From Gammaproteobacteria bacterium (GTDB lineage Bacteria; Pseudomonadota; Gammaproteobacteria; Pseudomonadales; Pseudomonadaceae): a stretch of DNA of 8,536 nt. The notes beneath the pieces were generated by a model, which was not told the origin of the DNA, did no database searches, and worked only from the letters and a program-made list of their open reading frames with translations. This document shows positions 1-6,005 of this stretch, piece after piece. The stretch's first letter is position 1. Every line of letters begins with the position of its first letter. A program made the position numbers and the translations under genes. Location of the stretch: positions 1-8,536 of the forward strand of contig JAAYHO010000460.1 in the NCBI GenBank assembly GCA_012735335.1. The letters run 5' to 3'.

Positions 1-2
1 AC

Positions 3-1754
3 GCCATGGATGGGCTGGTGGATGCCGGGTCACGCCTTGCAGAAGCGGCGCGTAACTCTGCGGGGTCGCGAACCGACTACCTGCGGGAACTGTCGCGCAT
101 CCAGAATGCACTGGTGGACGTCGAAAAAGCCTCATCGTCTGTCGGGGCGGAGGCGCAGGACGAGTACGACGCACTGGCAGCACAAGCGGAATCGCTGGGG
201 CTGATCAATGAATCGGTGCTGTCGCTGCCCGAAGCGTTTGCCAATCTGATTGCTGCGCAAAACGACTCAGATGCAATCACTGCCCGGGCCGAAAGCCAGC
301 TTGCGCTGATGCGTGAGCAGGCGGATGCGCTGGGCCTATTGAGCCAGGACGCGCAGACCTTCGCTGACGCTGCTGCCGTATGGGCTGATATGTCAGTCAC
401 CGGCCAAGCGTCACTTGATGCGGCGCAATCGCAGCTTCAGGCGCTACAGGATCAGGCGGCGGTACTGGGCTTGATCGGTACGAATACGCAGGCAATGCCC
501 GGCACGCTGGACGCTCTGCATCAGCTCCAACTGCAGGCATCCGAGCAGGCGGCGGCATCACTTGAGGCGCTGGCGGCACTGGCTGCACAGGGCGATGCTG
601 GCGCGGGCATCTTCGAGGGCATTGCCGGTGACACGGCGACACTGCCGGAGCTGCTGGCGGCGCTGGCTGATCTGCACACCACGTCTGTCGAGGACATGAC
701 GCTGGCCCAGTCGCAACTGGACGCACTGCACGCGCAGTTCGACGCGACCGGGATTGTGTCAGAGACGGTCGTTTCGCTCACTGACGCTATCGGCGCGTAT
801 ACCGAAACCAGCGACCGGGTGCTGGCTGATCAGATTGCCTGGCTGGCGGACATGCTGAGCGCTGATCTGGATGCGCTGAACCCCGAAGGCGTGATGGCTA
901 CGCTGGTCAAGGGCTTCTCGCGCCTGGATAAGGACGGCAACGGCCTGCTGAATTTCGACGAGCTGAGCAGCGCGCTGAAGGGCAAAGCGACTGATGAGCA
1001 GATCAGTGCCATGACGACGATCCTGGACACTAATCTCGACGGCATGATCAGTCACGCCGAGGCGGTAGCGGCCAGCTATCAGAGCCAATCAAGCCTGCTG
1101 CAGCAGGCATTCAACAATCTTGCCAGGGTGACCGGTGGAGCGGTTGATGCCGCGAAGGCAAGTGCAGAGCTTCTCGCAGCAGCTACCAGGTCCGCAATCG
1201 AGGCTGCATTCGATCGCCTGGACTGGAACCGCGATGGGGCTGTTTCGGCTGACGAGTCCGACTTCGGTCTGATGCAGCAGGTGCGACAGGTCTACAACGA
1301 TGTGCTGGGCCGGGATGCCGATCCTGATGGTCTGCGTTTCTGGGAGGGCCGGCTGCGCGAAGGCACGTCGCTATATGATCTGTACGACGATATAGCACGC
1401 GCGGGGCTTGGGGTAGATGCTGACCGAAAATCAGCCGAGGAATGGCTGCGCAGCCAGGGCGTACCGGGATTCGCCTCAGGCGGCCTGCACAGCGGCGGCC
1501 TGAGGCTGGTCGGGGAGCGCGGGCCAGAGCTGGAGGTCACTGGGCCGGCTCGCATCTACAGCGCCGGCCAGACCGCATCGATGCTCGGCGGGGGAGGTGC
1601 AGATACCGCGCAGGCTATCAGTCGGCTGGAGCGCACTGTGGCGCGGCAGGGTGACGCACTGAGGGCCATCGCTAAACACACGATGCAGACGGCAAAGCGC
1701 ACAGAGTACCTGGAGCGTTGGGACTTTGACGGCATGCCGGGAGTACGCACATGA
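3..1754 (+). CDS. Phage tail tape-measure protein, C-terminal part (5' end outside window)
   Basis: Tape-measure proteins fill the tail tube, set its length and are ejected with the DNA. The reading frame is open to the left edge, so the ATG at 6 is probably internal. Residues are numbered from that Met. Residues 1-300 are Ala/Leu/Gln-rich helix with a 45-residue repeat: QAESLGLINES at 60, QADALGLLSQD at 105, QAAVLGLIGTN at 150, a degenerate copy at 195 and QFDATGIVSET at 244. Three EF-hand loops follow, at D308-E319, D341-E352 and D406-E417, each with Asp/Asn at positions 1, 3 and 5, Gly at 6 and Glu at 12. Residues 425-467 (VYNDVLGRDADPDGLRFW) resemble DUF4214. Residues 488-530 (FASGGLHSGG, LVGERGPELE) are the Gly-rich C-terminal signature seen in many phage tape measures. 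The stop overlaps the next gene by 4 bp (ATGA). The call rests on this signature, the repeats and the tail-gene context. Confidence 0.88.
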   Translation, partial: AMDGLVDAGSRLAEAARNSAGSRTDYLRELSRIQNALVDVEKASSSVGAEAQDEYDALAAQAESLGLINESVLSLPEAFANLIAAQNDSDAITARAESQLALMREQADALGLLSQDAQTFADAAAVWADMSVTGQASLDAAQSQLQALQDQAAVLGLIGTNTQAMPGTLDALHQLQLQASEQAAASLEALAALAAQGDAGAGIFEGIAGDTATLPELLAALADLHTTSVEDMTLAQSQLDALHAQFDATGIVSETVVSLTDAIGAYTETSDRVLADQIAWLADMLSADLDALNPEGVMATLVKGFSRLDKDGNGLLNFDELSSALKGKATDEQISAMTTILDTNLDGMISHAEAVAASYQSQSSLLQQAFNNLARVTGGAVDAAKASAELLAAATRSAIEAAFDRLDWNRDGAVSADESDFGLMQQVRQVYNDVLGRDADPDGLRFWEGRLREGTSLYDLYDDIARAGLGVDADRKSAEEWLRSQGVPGFASGGLHSGGLRLVGERGPELEVTGPARIYSAGQTASMLGGGGADTAQAISRLERTVARQGDALRAIAKHTMQTAKRTEYLERWDFDGMPGVRT

Positions 1755-2641
1755 GAATCGTAAGGCCGGTGCCGGTGCTGGAATCAAACCTGATATCCAG
1801 CACCGTTCCAGAGGATGATCATCCGCAATGGGTGTCAGGTACTACATATACTATCGGGGCGCTTGTTATACGCGGGCATCGCATATGGGAGGCGCTGCTG
1901 GAAAGTACCGACGCTGACCCATTACTGGATGATCCCACAGAGCCGAAGTGGCTTGATACGGGTGCAACTAACCGATGGCGCATGTTTGACGAGAAAGTTG
2001 GATCGACTACCGACTCGGATGATCCCATCACTGTCGTAATTGACCCGAGGGCGGTCGTTAACGCTATCGCCATGTTCAACTTGTTGGCGCGTGCCGTAAC
2101 TCTGACAATGACAGATCCTGTTGACGGCACTATCTATGATCATGTTGTGCGGATGGTCGATACCGGGGCGGCTGATTGGTACGATTATTTCCTGACGCCG
2201 TTTGAGCGCATGACTGACTTCGTGCTTGATGATGTGCCGTCGTATGGTTCTGCGCGACTGACTATTACTATAGATAACGCAGGTGCGCCAGTTGCCGTAG
2301 GGCATATGGCTATCGGCGTGCTGCGCGATATTGGCGTGGCGCTTTATGGAACCAGTGTAGGGATTATCGACTATAGCCGGAAGGAGTTCGACGAGTTTGG
2401 TACACCGATTATTGTGCAGAGGGCATTCTCCAAGCGCGCTGAGTTTGATGTATTCGTTGAGACCGAGAATCTATCTCGCGTGCAGCGCATGCTATCCAGC
2501 ATAAGGGCAACGCCGGTAGTTTGGATCGGCGAAAAAAGCATAGAAGCTACTGTACTGTTCGGTTTCTACCGGGATTTCAGCATATCAATCAATGGCCCGA
2601 CACAATCCGAGGCCACAATTACAGTTGAGGGACTTACCTGA
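1751..2641 (+). CDS. Phage tail protein with CBM5/12-like N-terminal segment
   Basis: This is a 296-aa protein translated just after the tape measure, with a 4-bp ATGA overlap and GGGAG 7 nt upstream of the ATG. Its position suggests a tail-tip or baseplate structural protein. I recognise the general type from siphovirus tail modules but cannot name a function. Residues about 27-67 have the aromatic spacing of a CBM5/12 carbohydrate-binding module: WVSGTTYTIGALVI, then IWEAL, then KWLDTGATNRW. The rest is predicted beta-rich, with few helices, no signal peptide and no membrane segment. An Asp-rich stretch (DDPITVVIDPR, about 90-100) precedes the beta-rich core. The segment 230-296 ends in alternating hydrophobic strands (FSISINGPTQSEATITVEGL). 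Codon use turns more AT-rich here than in the tape measure, with several ATA codons. The carbohydrate-binding reading is inference from the motif alone. Confidence 0.72.
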   Translation: MRIVRPVPVLESNLISSTVPEDDHPQWVSGTTYTIGALVIRGHRIWEALLESTDADPLLDDPTEPKWLDTGATNRWRMFDEKVGSTTDSDDPITVVIDPRAVVNAIAMFNLLARAVTLTMTDPVDGTIYDHVVRMVDTGAADWYDYFLTPFERMTDFVLDDVPSYGSARLTITIDNAGAPVAVGHMAIGVLRDIGVALYGTSVGIIDYSRKEFDEFGTPIIVQRAFSKRAEFDVFVETENLSRVQRMLSSIRATPVVWIGEKSIEATVLFGFYRDFSISINGPTQSEATITVEGLT

Positions 2642-3288
2642 TGACCACGCCACAAGTAACTCCGCTACCAGATCCGCCGGTCAGGACTGATGCGCCAGAT
2701 GACTTCTCGCAAAAAGCCGACATATTCCTTGGAGCGCTGCCGCCGTGGGGTATGCAGTTAAACCTGATTACGGCATTTGTTCGCGATCAGGCGCAGCTTG
2801 CCATGGACATGGCGGCGGCGGCTGGATCAGCAGAAGGTATGCCCGCGCTAGCGGGGAACGCTGGAAAAGTTCTGGCGGTTAAACCAAGCGAGCTCGGTAT
2901 CGAGTATGTGACTCTTGACGCGGGTACATTGGGTGCAGTTCTGGCGGAAGATGGTGAGGCATCCGGCCTTACTCTTTCCGGTGGTTATACTGAGGAAGTG
3001 TACGCGGTATCAGGCACTACACCGGCACTGTCGCCAACTAACGGCTCAATTCAGACATGGGTATTATCGGCCAACTCGACGCCGACTGCTGGCACGTGGT
3101 CGGAAGGCCAGTCGGTTACGCTGATGATTGAAGATGGTGCAGACCACACTATTGACTGGGCTTCATTATCCATTACATGGAATACTGGCGGCGGAACTGC
3201 GCCCGAGTTAAATACCGGCGGGTACACTACCGTCGTTATATGGAAGGTCGGGGCTGAATTGTTCGGTGCCCGTGTGGGGGATGCGTAA
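2641..3288 (+). CDS. Phage tail fibre-like protein
   Basis: This 215-aa protein starts with a TGATG overlap (1 bp) and has GAGGGA 8 nt upstream. Residues 1-50 contain the pattern PLPDPPVRTDAPDDFSQKAD..LGALPPWGMQLN. This is a short module that recurs at the N-terminus of many phage tail fibres and tail-tip proteins, and it probably attaches the protein to the tail. A helical Ala-rich stretch (51-65) and a linker (GNAGKVLAVKPSELGIEYV, 72-90) follow. The C-terminal part, residues about 118-215, is beta-rich: VYAVSGTTPALSP, TWVLSANSTPT, SVTLMIEDGADHTIDW, VIWKVGAELFGARVGDA. It resembles terminal domains of other phage fibres. It is short for a full receptor-binding protein, so it may act as an adaptor carrying the propeller protein encoded next. 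The order of the modules is visible in the sequence; the adaptor role is inference. Confidence 0.72.
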   Translation: MTTPQVTPLPDPPVRTDAPDDFSQKADIFLGALPPWGMQLNLITAFVRDQAQLAMDMAAAAGSAEGMPALAGNAGKVLAVKPSELGIEYVTLDAGTLGAVLAEDGEASGLTLSGGYTEEVYAVSGTTPALSPTNGSIQTWVLSANSTPTAGTWSEGQSVTLMIEDGADHTIDWASLSITWNTGGGTAPELNTGGYTTVVIWKVGAELFGARVGDA

Positions 3289-4349
3289 TGCTGGCCACGA
3301 AGCTGAAGGGTGCGACTGCTGCCGGTGGGGCGAATAAGTTTCTGGCGGTCACTTATAGCACATCGCCGTTTATATCAGTCTATGTATGGGGAGGTAGCGG
3401 GTTCGGTAAAAAGATGAGTGACCCATCGACGCTACCTAATGGTGGTTCTAGCGGCGTAGCGTTTTCCCCGTCCGGGGATGCGATAGCTCTTGCCATCGCA
3501 GTATCACCGTATGTCATGGCATACAGTTGGAGCAGCGACGGGTTCGGTGCCAAGTATTCCGACCCATCAACTCTACCGCCTGCAGCTTGCAGGAGAGTGG
3601 CGTTTTCTCCAGCAGGTGACGCAATAGTTGTCGTACATACGCAAGCTCCATATGTTACGGCCTATCCGTGGAATAGCGCGACCGGGTTTGGTGCTAAGTA
3701 CAGCGACCCGTCAACCATACCAACCGGAACCAATGGGACGGGAGTCGCATTTTCCCCATCTGGTTCCGTTATTGCTATATCAACTGCATCGACAAGCTCC
3801 GCTCCTATATCGGCATATAAATGGAGTGCGGCGGGGTTCGGCACAAAGTACACTAACTCGGCGAATCTTGGTCGTATATTGAACGATGTGCAATTTTCAC
3901 CAGACGGGAAGTTTATTGCCACTGCTCCCGAGGGTTTAGCGGCTGGCCATGTCCTTCGGGTTCTACCATGGAATGATACAACCGGATTCGGTACACAGCT
4001 AACCAATCCGTCATCTATGCCATCAGGCCAATCGCACTCTGTAGCATTTTCACCTTCGGGCGATTCGATAGTTGCCGGATATAGCTCTTCGCCGTATACA
4101 TGCGCGTACCCATTCAATAATGGATCATTCGGGACGAAATATAGTGACCCGTCAACACCACTTCCCGGAACGGTTACGAACGTCAAATTTCCTAGTGATG
4201 GCGGCTCAGTCGCGATGGCGCATGTCGGCTCGCCTTTTGTATCAGCTTATCCGTGGAGCGGTAGCGGTTTTGGCGCAAAATACAGCAACCCATCAACACT
4301 CCCAGCTGGAGCTGGTCGAGGTGTAGCCTTCGGAGAAATAACAGTATGA
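3288..4349 (+). CDS. Seven-repeat WD40-like beta-propeller phage protein
   Basis: This is a 353-aa protein starting at a TAATG overlap with the fibre-like gene. It consists almost entirely of a 47-50 residue repeat: GFGxKYSDPSTLPxG, then xxVAFSPSGDxIA, then SPYVxAYPW. GFG (or SFG) occurs at residues 38, 85, 133, 183, 233, 280 and 327, giving seven units. The last unit stops after VAFGEITV. The N-terminus supplies the missing strands (KFLAVTYSTSPFISVYVW, 17-34). That is the circular 'velcro' closure of a seven-bladed propeller. Repeat 4 is the most diverged (TNSANLGRIL), and repeat 6 has FPSDGG in place of FSPSGD. There is no signal peptide. WD40-type propellers bind proteins or sugars. In this position, among tail-tip genes of a phage, it is probably an exposed receptor-recognition or tail-tip protein. 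That role is inference; the repeat architecture is read directly. Confidence 0.8.
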   Translation: MLATKLKGATAAGGANKFLAVTYSTSPFISVYVWGGSGFGKKMSDPSTLPNGGSSGVAFSPSGDAIALAIAVSPYVMAYSWSSDGFGAKYSDPSTLPPAACRRVAFSPAGDAIVVVHTQAPYVTAYPWNSATGFGAKYSDPSTIPTGTNGTGVAFSPSGSVIAISTASTSSAPISAYKWSAAGFGTKYTNSANLGRILNDVQFSPDGKFIATAPEGLAAGHVLRVLPWNDTTGFGTQLTNPSSMPSGQSHSVAFSPSGDSIVAGYSSSPYTCAYPFNNGSFGTKYSDPSTPLPGTVTNVKFPSDGGSVAMAHVGSPFVSAYPWSGSGFGAKYSNPSTLPAGAGRGVAFGEITV

Positions 4350-4576
4350 ATCAATACAGAAATGAAATACTCACATCAGCACTCGAAGCTCGCGAGCGTG
4401 AAGTTATCGAGTATCAAGTGAATATCGATAATTTCACATCAGCTATTCAAAAATGCGGCGACGACCCAGAGCTGGCAGAGTTCCGGGGCAACCTGGAGGC
4501 GCTGCTATCTTCGTCAAAGCTGGAACAGCGCAAAGCTGAAATCATGCTCGAAGTGATACAGGAGCAGCTTGCATGA
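4346..4576 (+). CDS. Small helical phage protein, function unknown
   Basis: This 76-aa charged protein is joined to its neighbours by ATGA overlaps at both ends (4346-4349 and 4573-4576), with GGAG about 10 nt before the ATG. The sequence looks almost wholly helical. A first helix, residues 1-36, is rich in Glu and Arg (TSALEAREREVIEYQ). A short CGDDPELAEF turn follows, then a second helix at about 43-75 (LEALLSSSKLEQRKAEIMLE). The shape is that of a helical hairpin or coiled coil. There is no signal peptide or membrane segment, so it is not a holin. I do not recognise the family. Its place between the propeller and the DUF4376 gene suggests a tail-fibre accessory or assembly factor, but only by context. 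Confidence 0.7.
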   Translation: MNQYRNEILTSALEAREREVIEYQVNIDNFTSAIQKCGDDPELAEFRGNLEALLSSSKLEQRKAEIMLEVIQEQLA

Positions 4577-5196
4577 GCTATATCAAGCTAACAAACGGCG
4601 CTCCGACAGCATATACAATCGGGGAGCTTCGCCGCGATAACCCGCAGGTATCTTTCCCGAGGAATGTGCCGTCCGACACTCTTGCCGAGTATGCCGTGCA
4701 TCCGCTGACGGTAACGCCTGAGCCAGAGGTAGATACCGATACGCAGATGCTGGAGCGCAACGGCTTCATCTATAACGACTCAGAGCAGCGATGGGAAACC
4801 GCATGGCTTGTCCGTCCAAAAAACACCGATGAGCTGGAGTCAGACCGTGCGGCCATCCGGCAGCAAGTCGCCGACCGCAGATATCAAGCCGAAACATCCG
4901 GCACCATCATCAACGGCATGCCCATCGACACAGGCCGCGATAGCCAAGCGCTGATCACCGGCGCGGCGGTATCGGCCATGCTCGATCCTGGCTATACCGT
5001 GCACTGGAAAACCGGCGATGGCTTTGTCGAGCTGACTGCCGAGCAGATCATCGGCGTAGCCACTGCTGTGAGGTCGCATGTGCAGGCTTGTTTCGACAGG
5101 GAGGCTGAACTGCTGACCGCGCTGGACGGCGGCACGCTTACACCGGAAATGCTGCAAGAGGGCTGGCCTAATGAATCGGTTCCCGAACCCGCTTAA
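4573..5196 (+). CDS. DUF4376 domain phage protein (possible tail-fibre accessory/assembly protein)
   Basis: This is a 207-aa protein with AGGAG 8 nt upstream of an ATG that overlaps the preceding stop. Residues 1-85 form a phage-typical N-terminal region (MSYIKLTNGAPTAYTIGELR; later NGFIYNDSEQRWETAWLVRP). Residues about 95-187 match the DUF4376 pattern as I know it: a helix ending RRYQAETSG, then TIINGMPIDTGRDSQALITGA, then YTVHWKTGDGFVELTAEQI, and a final helix with VRSHVQACFDREAELLTAL. DUF4376 proteins usually lie next to tail-fibre genes in prophages and are often annotated as tail-fibre assembly or tail proteins; their biochemical role is not established. The last 26 bp overlap the DUF1353 gene in another frame, and a terminator-like hairpin follows 28 bp after the stop. 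There is no signal peptide or membrane segment. Confidence 0.8.
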   Translation: MSYIKLTNGAPTAYTIGELRRDNPQVSFPRNVPSDTLAEYAVHPLTVTPEPEVDTDTQMLERNGFIYNDSEQRWETAWLVRPKNTDELESDRAAIRQQVADRRYQAETSGTIINGMPIDTGRDSQALITGAAVSAMLDPGYTVHWKTGDGFVELTAEQIIGVATAVRSHVQACFDREAELLTALDGGTLTPEMLQEGWPNESVPEPA

Positions 5197-5524
5197 AGCG
5201 GAGCTACTTGACCGCAAACAATGGCGCCTTCTGGCGCTTTTTTCGTATCTGGACCCTGATCACGGGCGCATCGATGTTCATGAAGGATTCATCACCGACT
5301 TCGCGTCCGTGCCCAGATGGCCGCTGACCTTTCTGCTGATGGGTCAGTACGGCCATGCCGCAGCGGCTCTGCATGATCATCTGTATGCCACCGAGGCGCT
5401 GCCCCGCAAAGCGGCAGACCGCGTGTTCCTGAATGCGCTGCGCAGCTCGGGCCATGCGCGCTGGCGGTCGTGGCTGATGTATGCCGGTGCTCGGATCGGA
5501 GGGGGGAGTCGGTACGGGCGATAA
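5171..5524 (+). CDS. DUF1353 family phage protein
   Basis: This is a 117-aa protein of the usual DUF1353 length. Family landmarks run in order: FPNPLKAELL at 4-13, WRLLALFSYLDP at 18-29, GFITDFASVPR at 39-49, the LHDHLY motif at about 67-72, then RKAADRVFLNALRSSG and RWRSWLMYAGARIGGG. DUF1353 proteins sit between tail and lysis genes in many prophages, and their function is unknown. The start at 5171 is supported by GAGGG 8 nt upstream and by the conserved FPNPL beginning three residues in, so the 26-bp overlap with the DUF4376 gene looks real. Codons 18-26 form a terminator-like hairpin followed by six T (5224-5243), an unusual feature inside a coding region. There is no convincing transmembrane segment, so it is not the missing holin. 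Confidence 0.82.
   Translation: MNRFPNPLKAELLDRKQWRLLALFSYLDPDHGRIDVHEGFITDFASVPRWPLTFLLMGQYGHAAAALHDHLYATEALPRKAADRVFLNALRSSGHARWRSWLMYAGARIGGGSRYGR
5224..5243 (+). terminator. Rho-independent terminator-like hairpin inside the DUF1353 coding region
   Basis: GCGCC (5224-5228), loop TTCT, GGCGC (5233-5237), then six T (5238-5243). It starts 28 bp after the DUF4376 stop, where an operon-end terminator would be expected, but it lies within codons 18-26 of the DUF1353 gene. The stem is only 5 bp, so it may be partial or attenuating. Translating ribosomes would be expected to reduce its effect. Confidence 0.5.
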
Positions 5525-5625
5525 AGCCGGCACTGCTGGAGCCAGCGACTGCATTCACCTTGAGGATGACGAGGCAACTGTGCCAGAAATAACCGGGTGA
5601 TGCTGTGTCCTGGTTCTCAAATTTG

Positions 5626-5646
5626 ACCGCCTACGGGCGGTTTTTT
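5626..5646 (+). terminator. Rho-independent terminator upstream of the lysis genes
   Basis: ACCGCC (5626-5631), loop TACG, perfect complement GGCGGT (5636-5641), running into six T (5641-5646). The tetraloop and U-tract are typical of intrinsic terminators. It lies 102 bp after the DUF1353 stop and 17 bp before the endolysin ATG. Lysis genes may therefore depend on antitermination, read-through or a promoter not recognised here. Confidence 0.72.
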
Positions 5647-5653
5647 ATTGCCT

Positions 5654-5658
5654 GGAGA
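5654..5658 (+). promoter_or_regulatory. Ribosome-binding site of the endolysin gene
   Basis: GGAGA lies 5 nt before the ATG at 5664. It fixes this start and rules out the longer overlapping frame from 5648 as the translated product of this region. Confidence 0.7.
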
Positions 5659-5663
5659 AAAGC

Positions 5664-6005
5664 ATGAGCGAAACCCTCGGACAGAAACAGCGGCGCTTCG
5701 CCCGCATGATCGGCCTGCTGATCGAGTACGCGTATCAGCAAGGATACGAGCTCACGTTCGGCGATGCCTACCGCGACCCGCGCCTGCACGGCCAGGTGGG
5801 TCAGAAGAAATCATACAGCTCGGCCAGCTCACTGCACAAAGAGCGCCTGGCCGTGGACTTCAATTTGTTCCGAGATGGCAAGTACTTGACGCAAACCGAA
5901 GACCACCAGCAGCTCGGCGAGTACTGGGAGTCGATCGGCGGAACGTGGGGTGGGCGCTTCAACGACGGCAACCATTACAGCCTCGAGCACGGGGGCCGGA
6001 AGTGA
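5664..6005 (+). CDS. Phage endolysin, M15-family peptidoglycan peptidase
   Basis: This 113-aa protein is predicted to cut peptide bonds in the peptidoglycan stem or cross-link during lysis. It shows the M15 (VanY/D-Ala-D-Ala carboxypeptidase-like) zinc pattern. The first zinc ligands are in SSLHKERLAVDFNLF, with H58 and D65 in an HxxRLAVDF arrangement. The second site is WGGRFNDGNHYSLEH, where H104 is the third ligand and D101, three residues before it, is the likely catalytic acid. Residues 33-40 (GDAYRDPR) and the upstream helix (QRRFARMIGLLIEYAYQQGY) match the usual beginning of short phage M15 enzymes. There is no N-terminal signal or anchor, so export would need a holin, which is not seen in this window. 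GGAGA lies 5 nt before the ATG. Its stop overlaps the GTG start of Rz, as expected for a lysis cassette. Whether it acts as carboxypeptidase or endopeptidase cannot be told from sequence. Confidence 0.9.
   Translation: MSETLGQKQRRFARMIGLLIEYAYQQGYELTFGDAYRDPRLHGQVGQKKSYSSASSLHKERLAVDFNLFRDGKYLTQTEDHQQLGEYWESIGGTWGGRFNDGNHYSLEHGGRK

Larger units (their letters stand above)
5525..5663. other. Non-coding gap between tail and lysis genes
   Basis: This 139-bp gap is where a holin gene often sits. No ORF with a ribosome-binding site or a hydrophobic segment is visible on either strand. It contains the terminator at 5626-5646 and, at 5654-5658, the GGAGA ribosome-binding site of the endolysin gene. 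Confidence 0.5.

Noticed and set aside
759..1088. Minus-strand open frames opposite the tape-measure and other GC-rich genes
   Set aside because: They are shadows of coding sequence, with no domain pattern and no ribosome-binding sites.
5623..5651. TTGACC and TATTGC with a 17-bp spacer as a lysis promoter
   Set aside because: The -10 box is poor and the whole element coincides with the terminator stem and T-tract.
5648..6001. Long 5' extension of the Rz frame
   Set aside because: It overlaps the M15 endolysin gene almost completely, is Arg/Pro-rich low-complexity shadow sequence, and would place the Rz membrane anchor in the middle of the protein.
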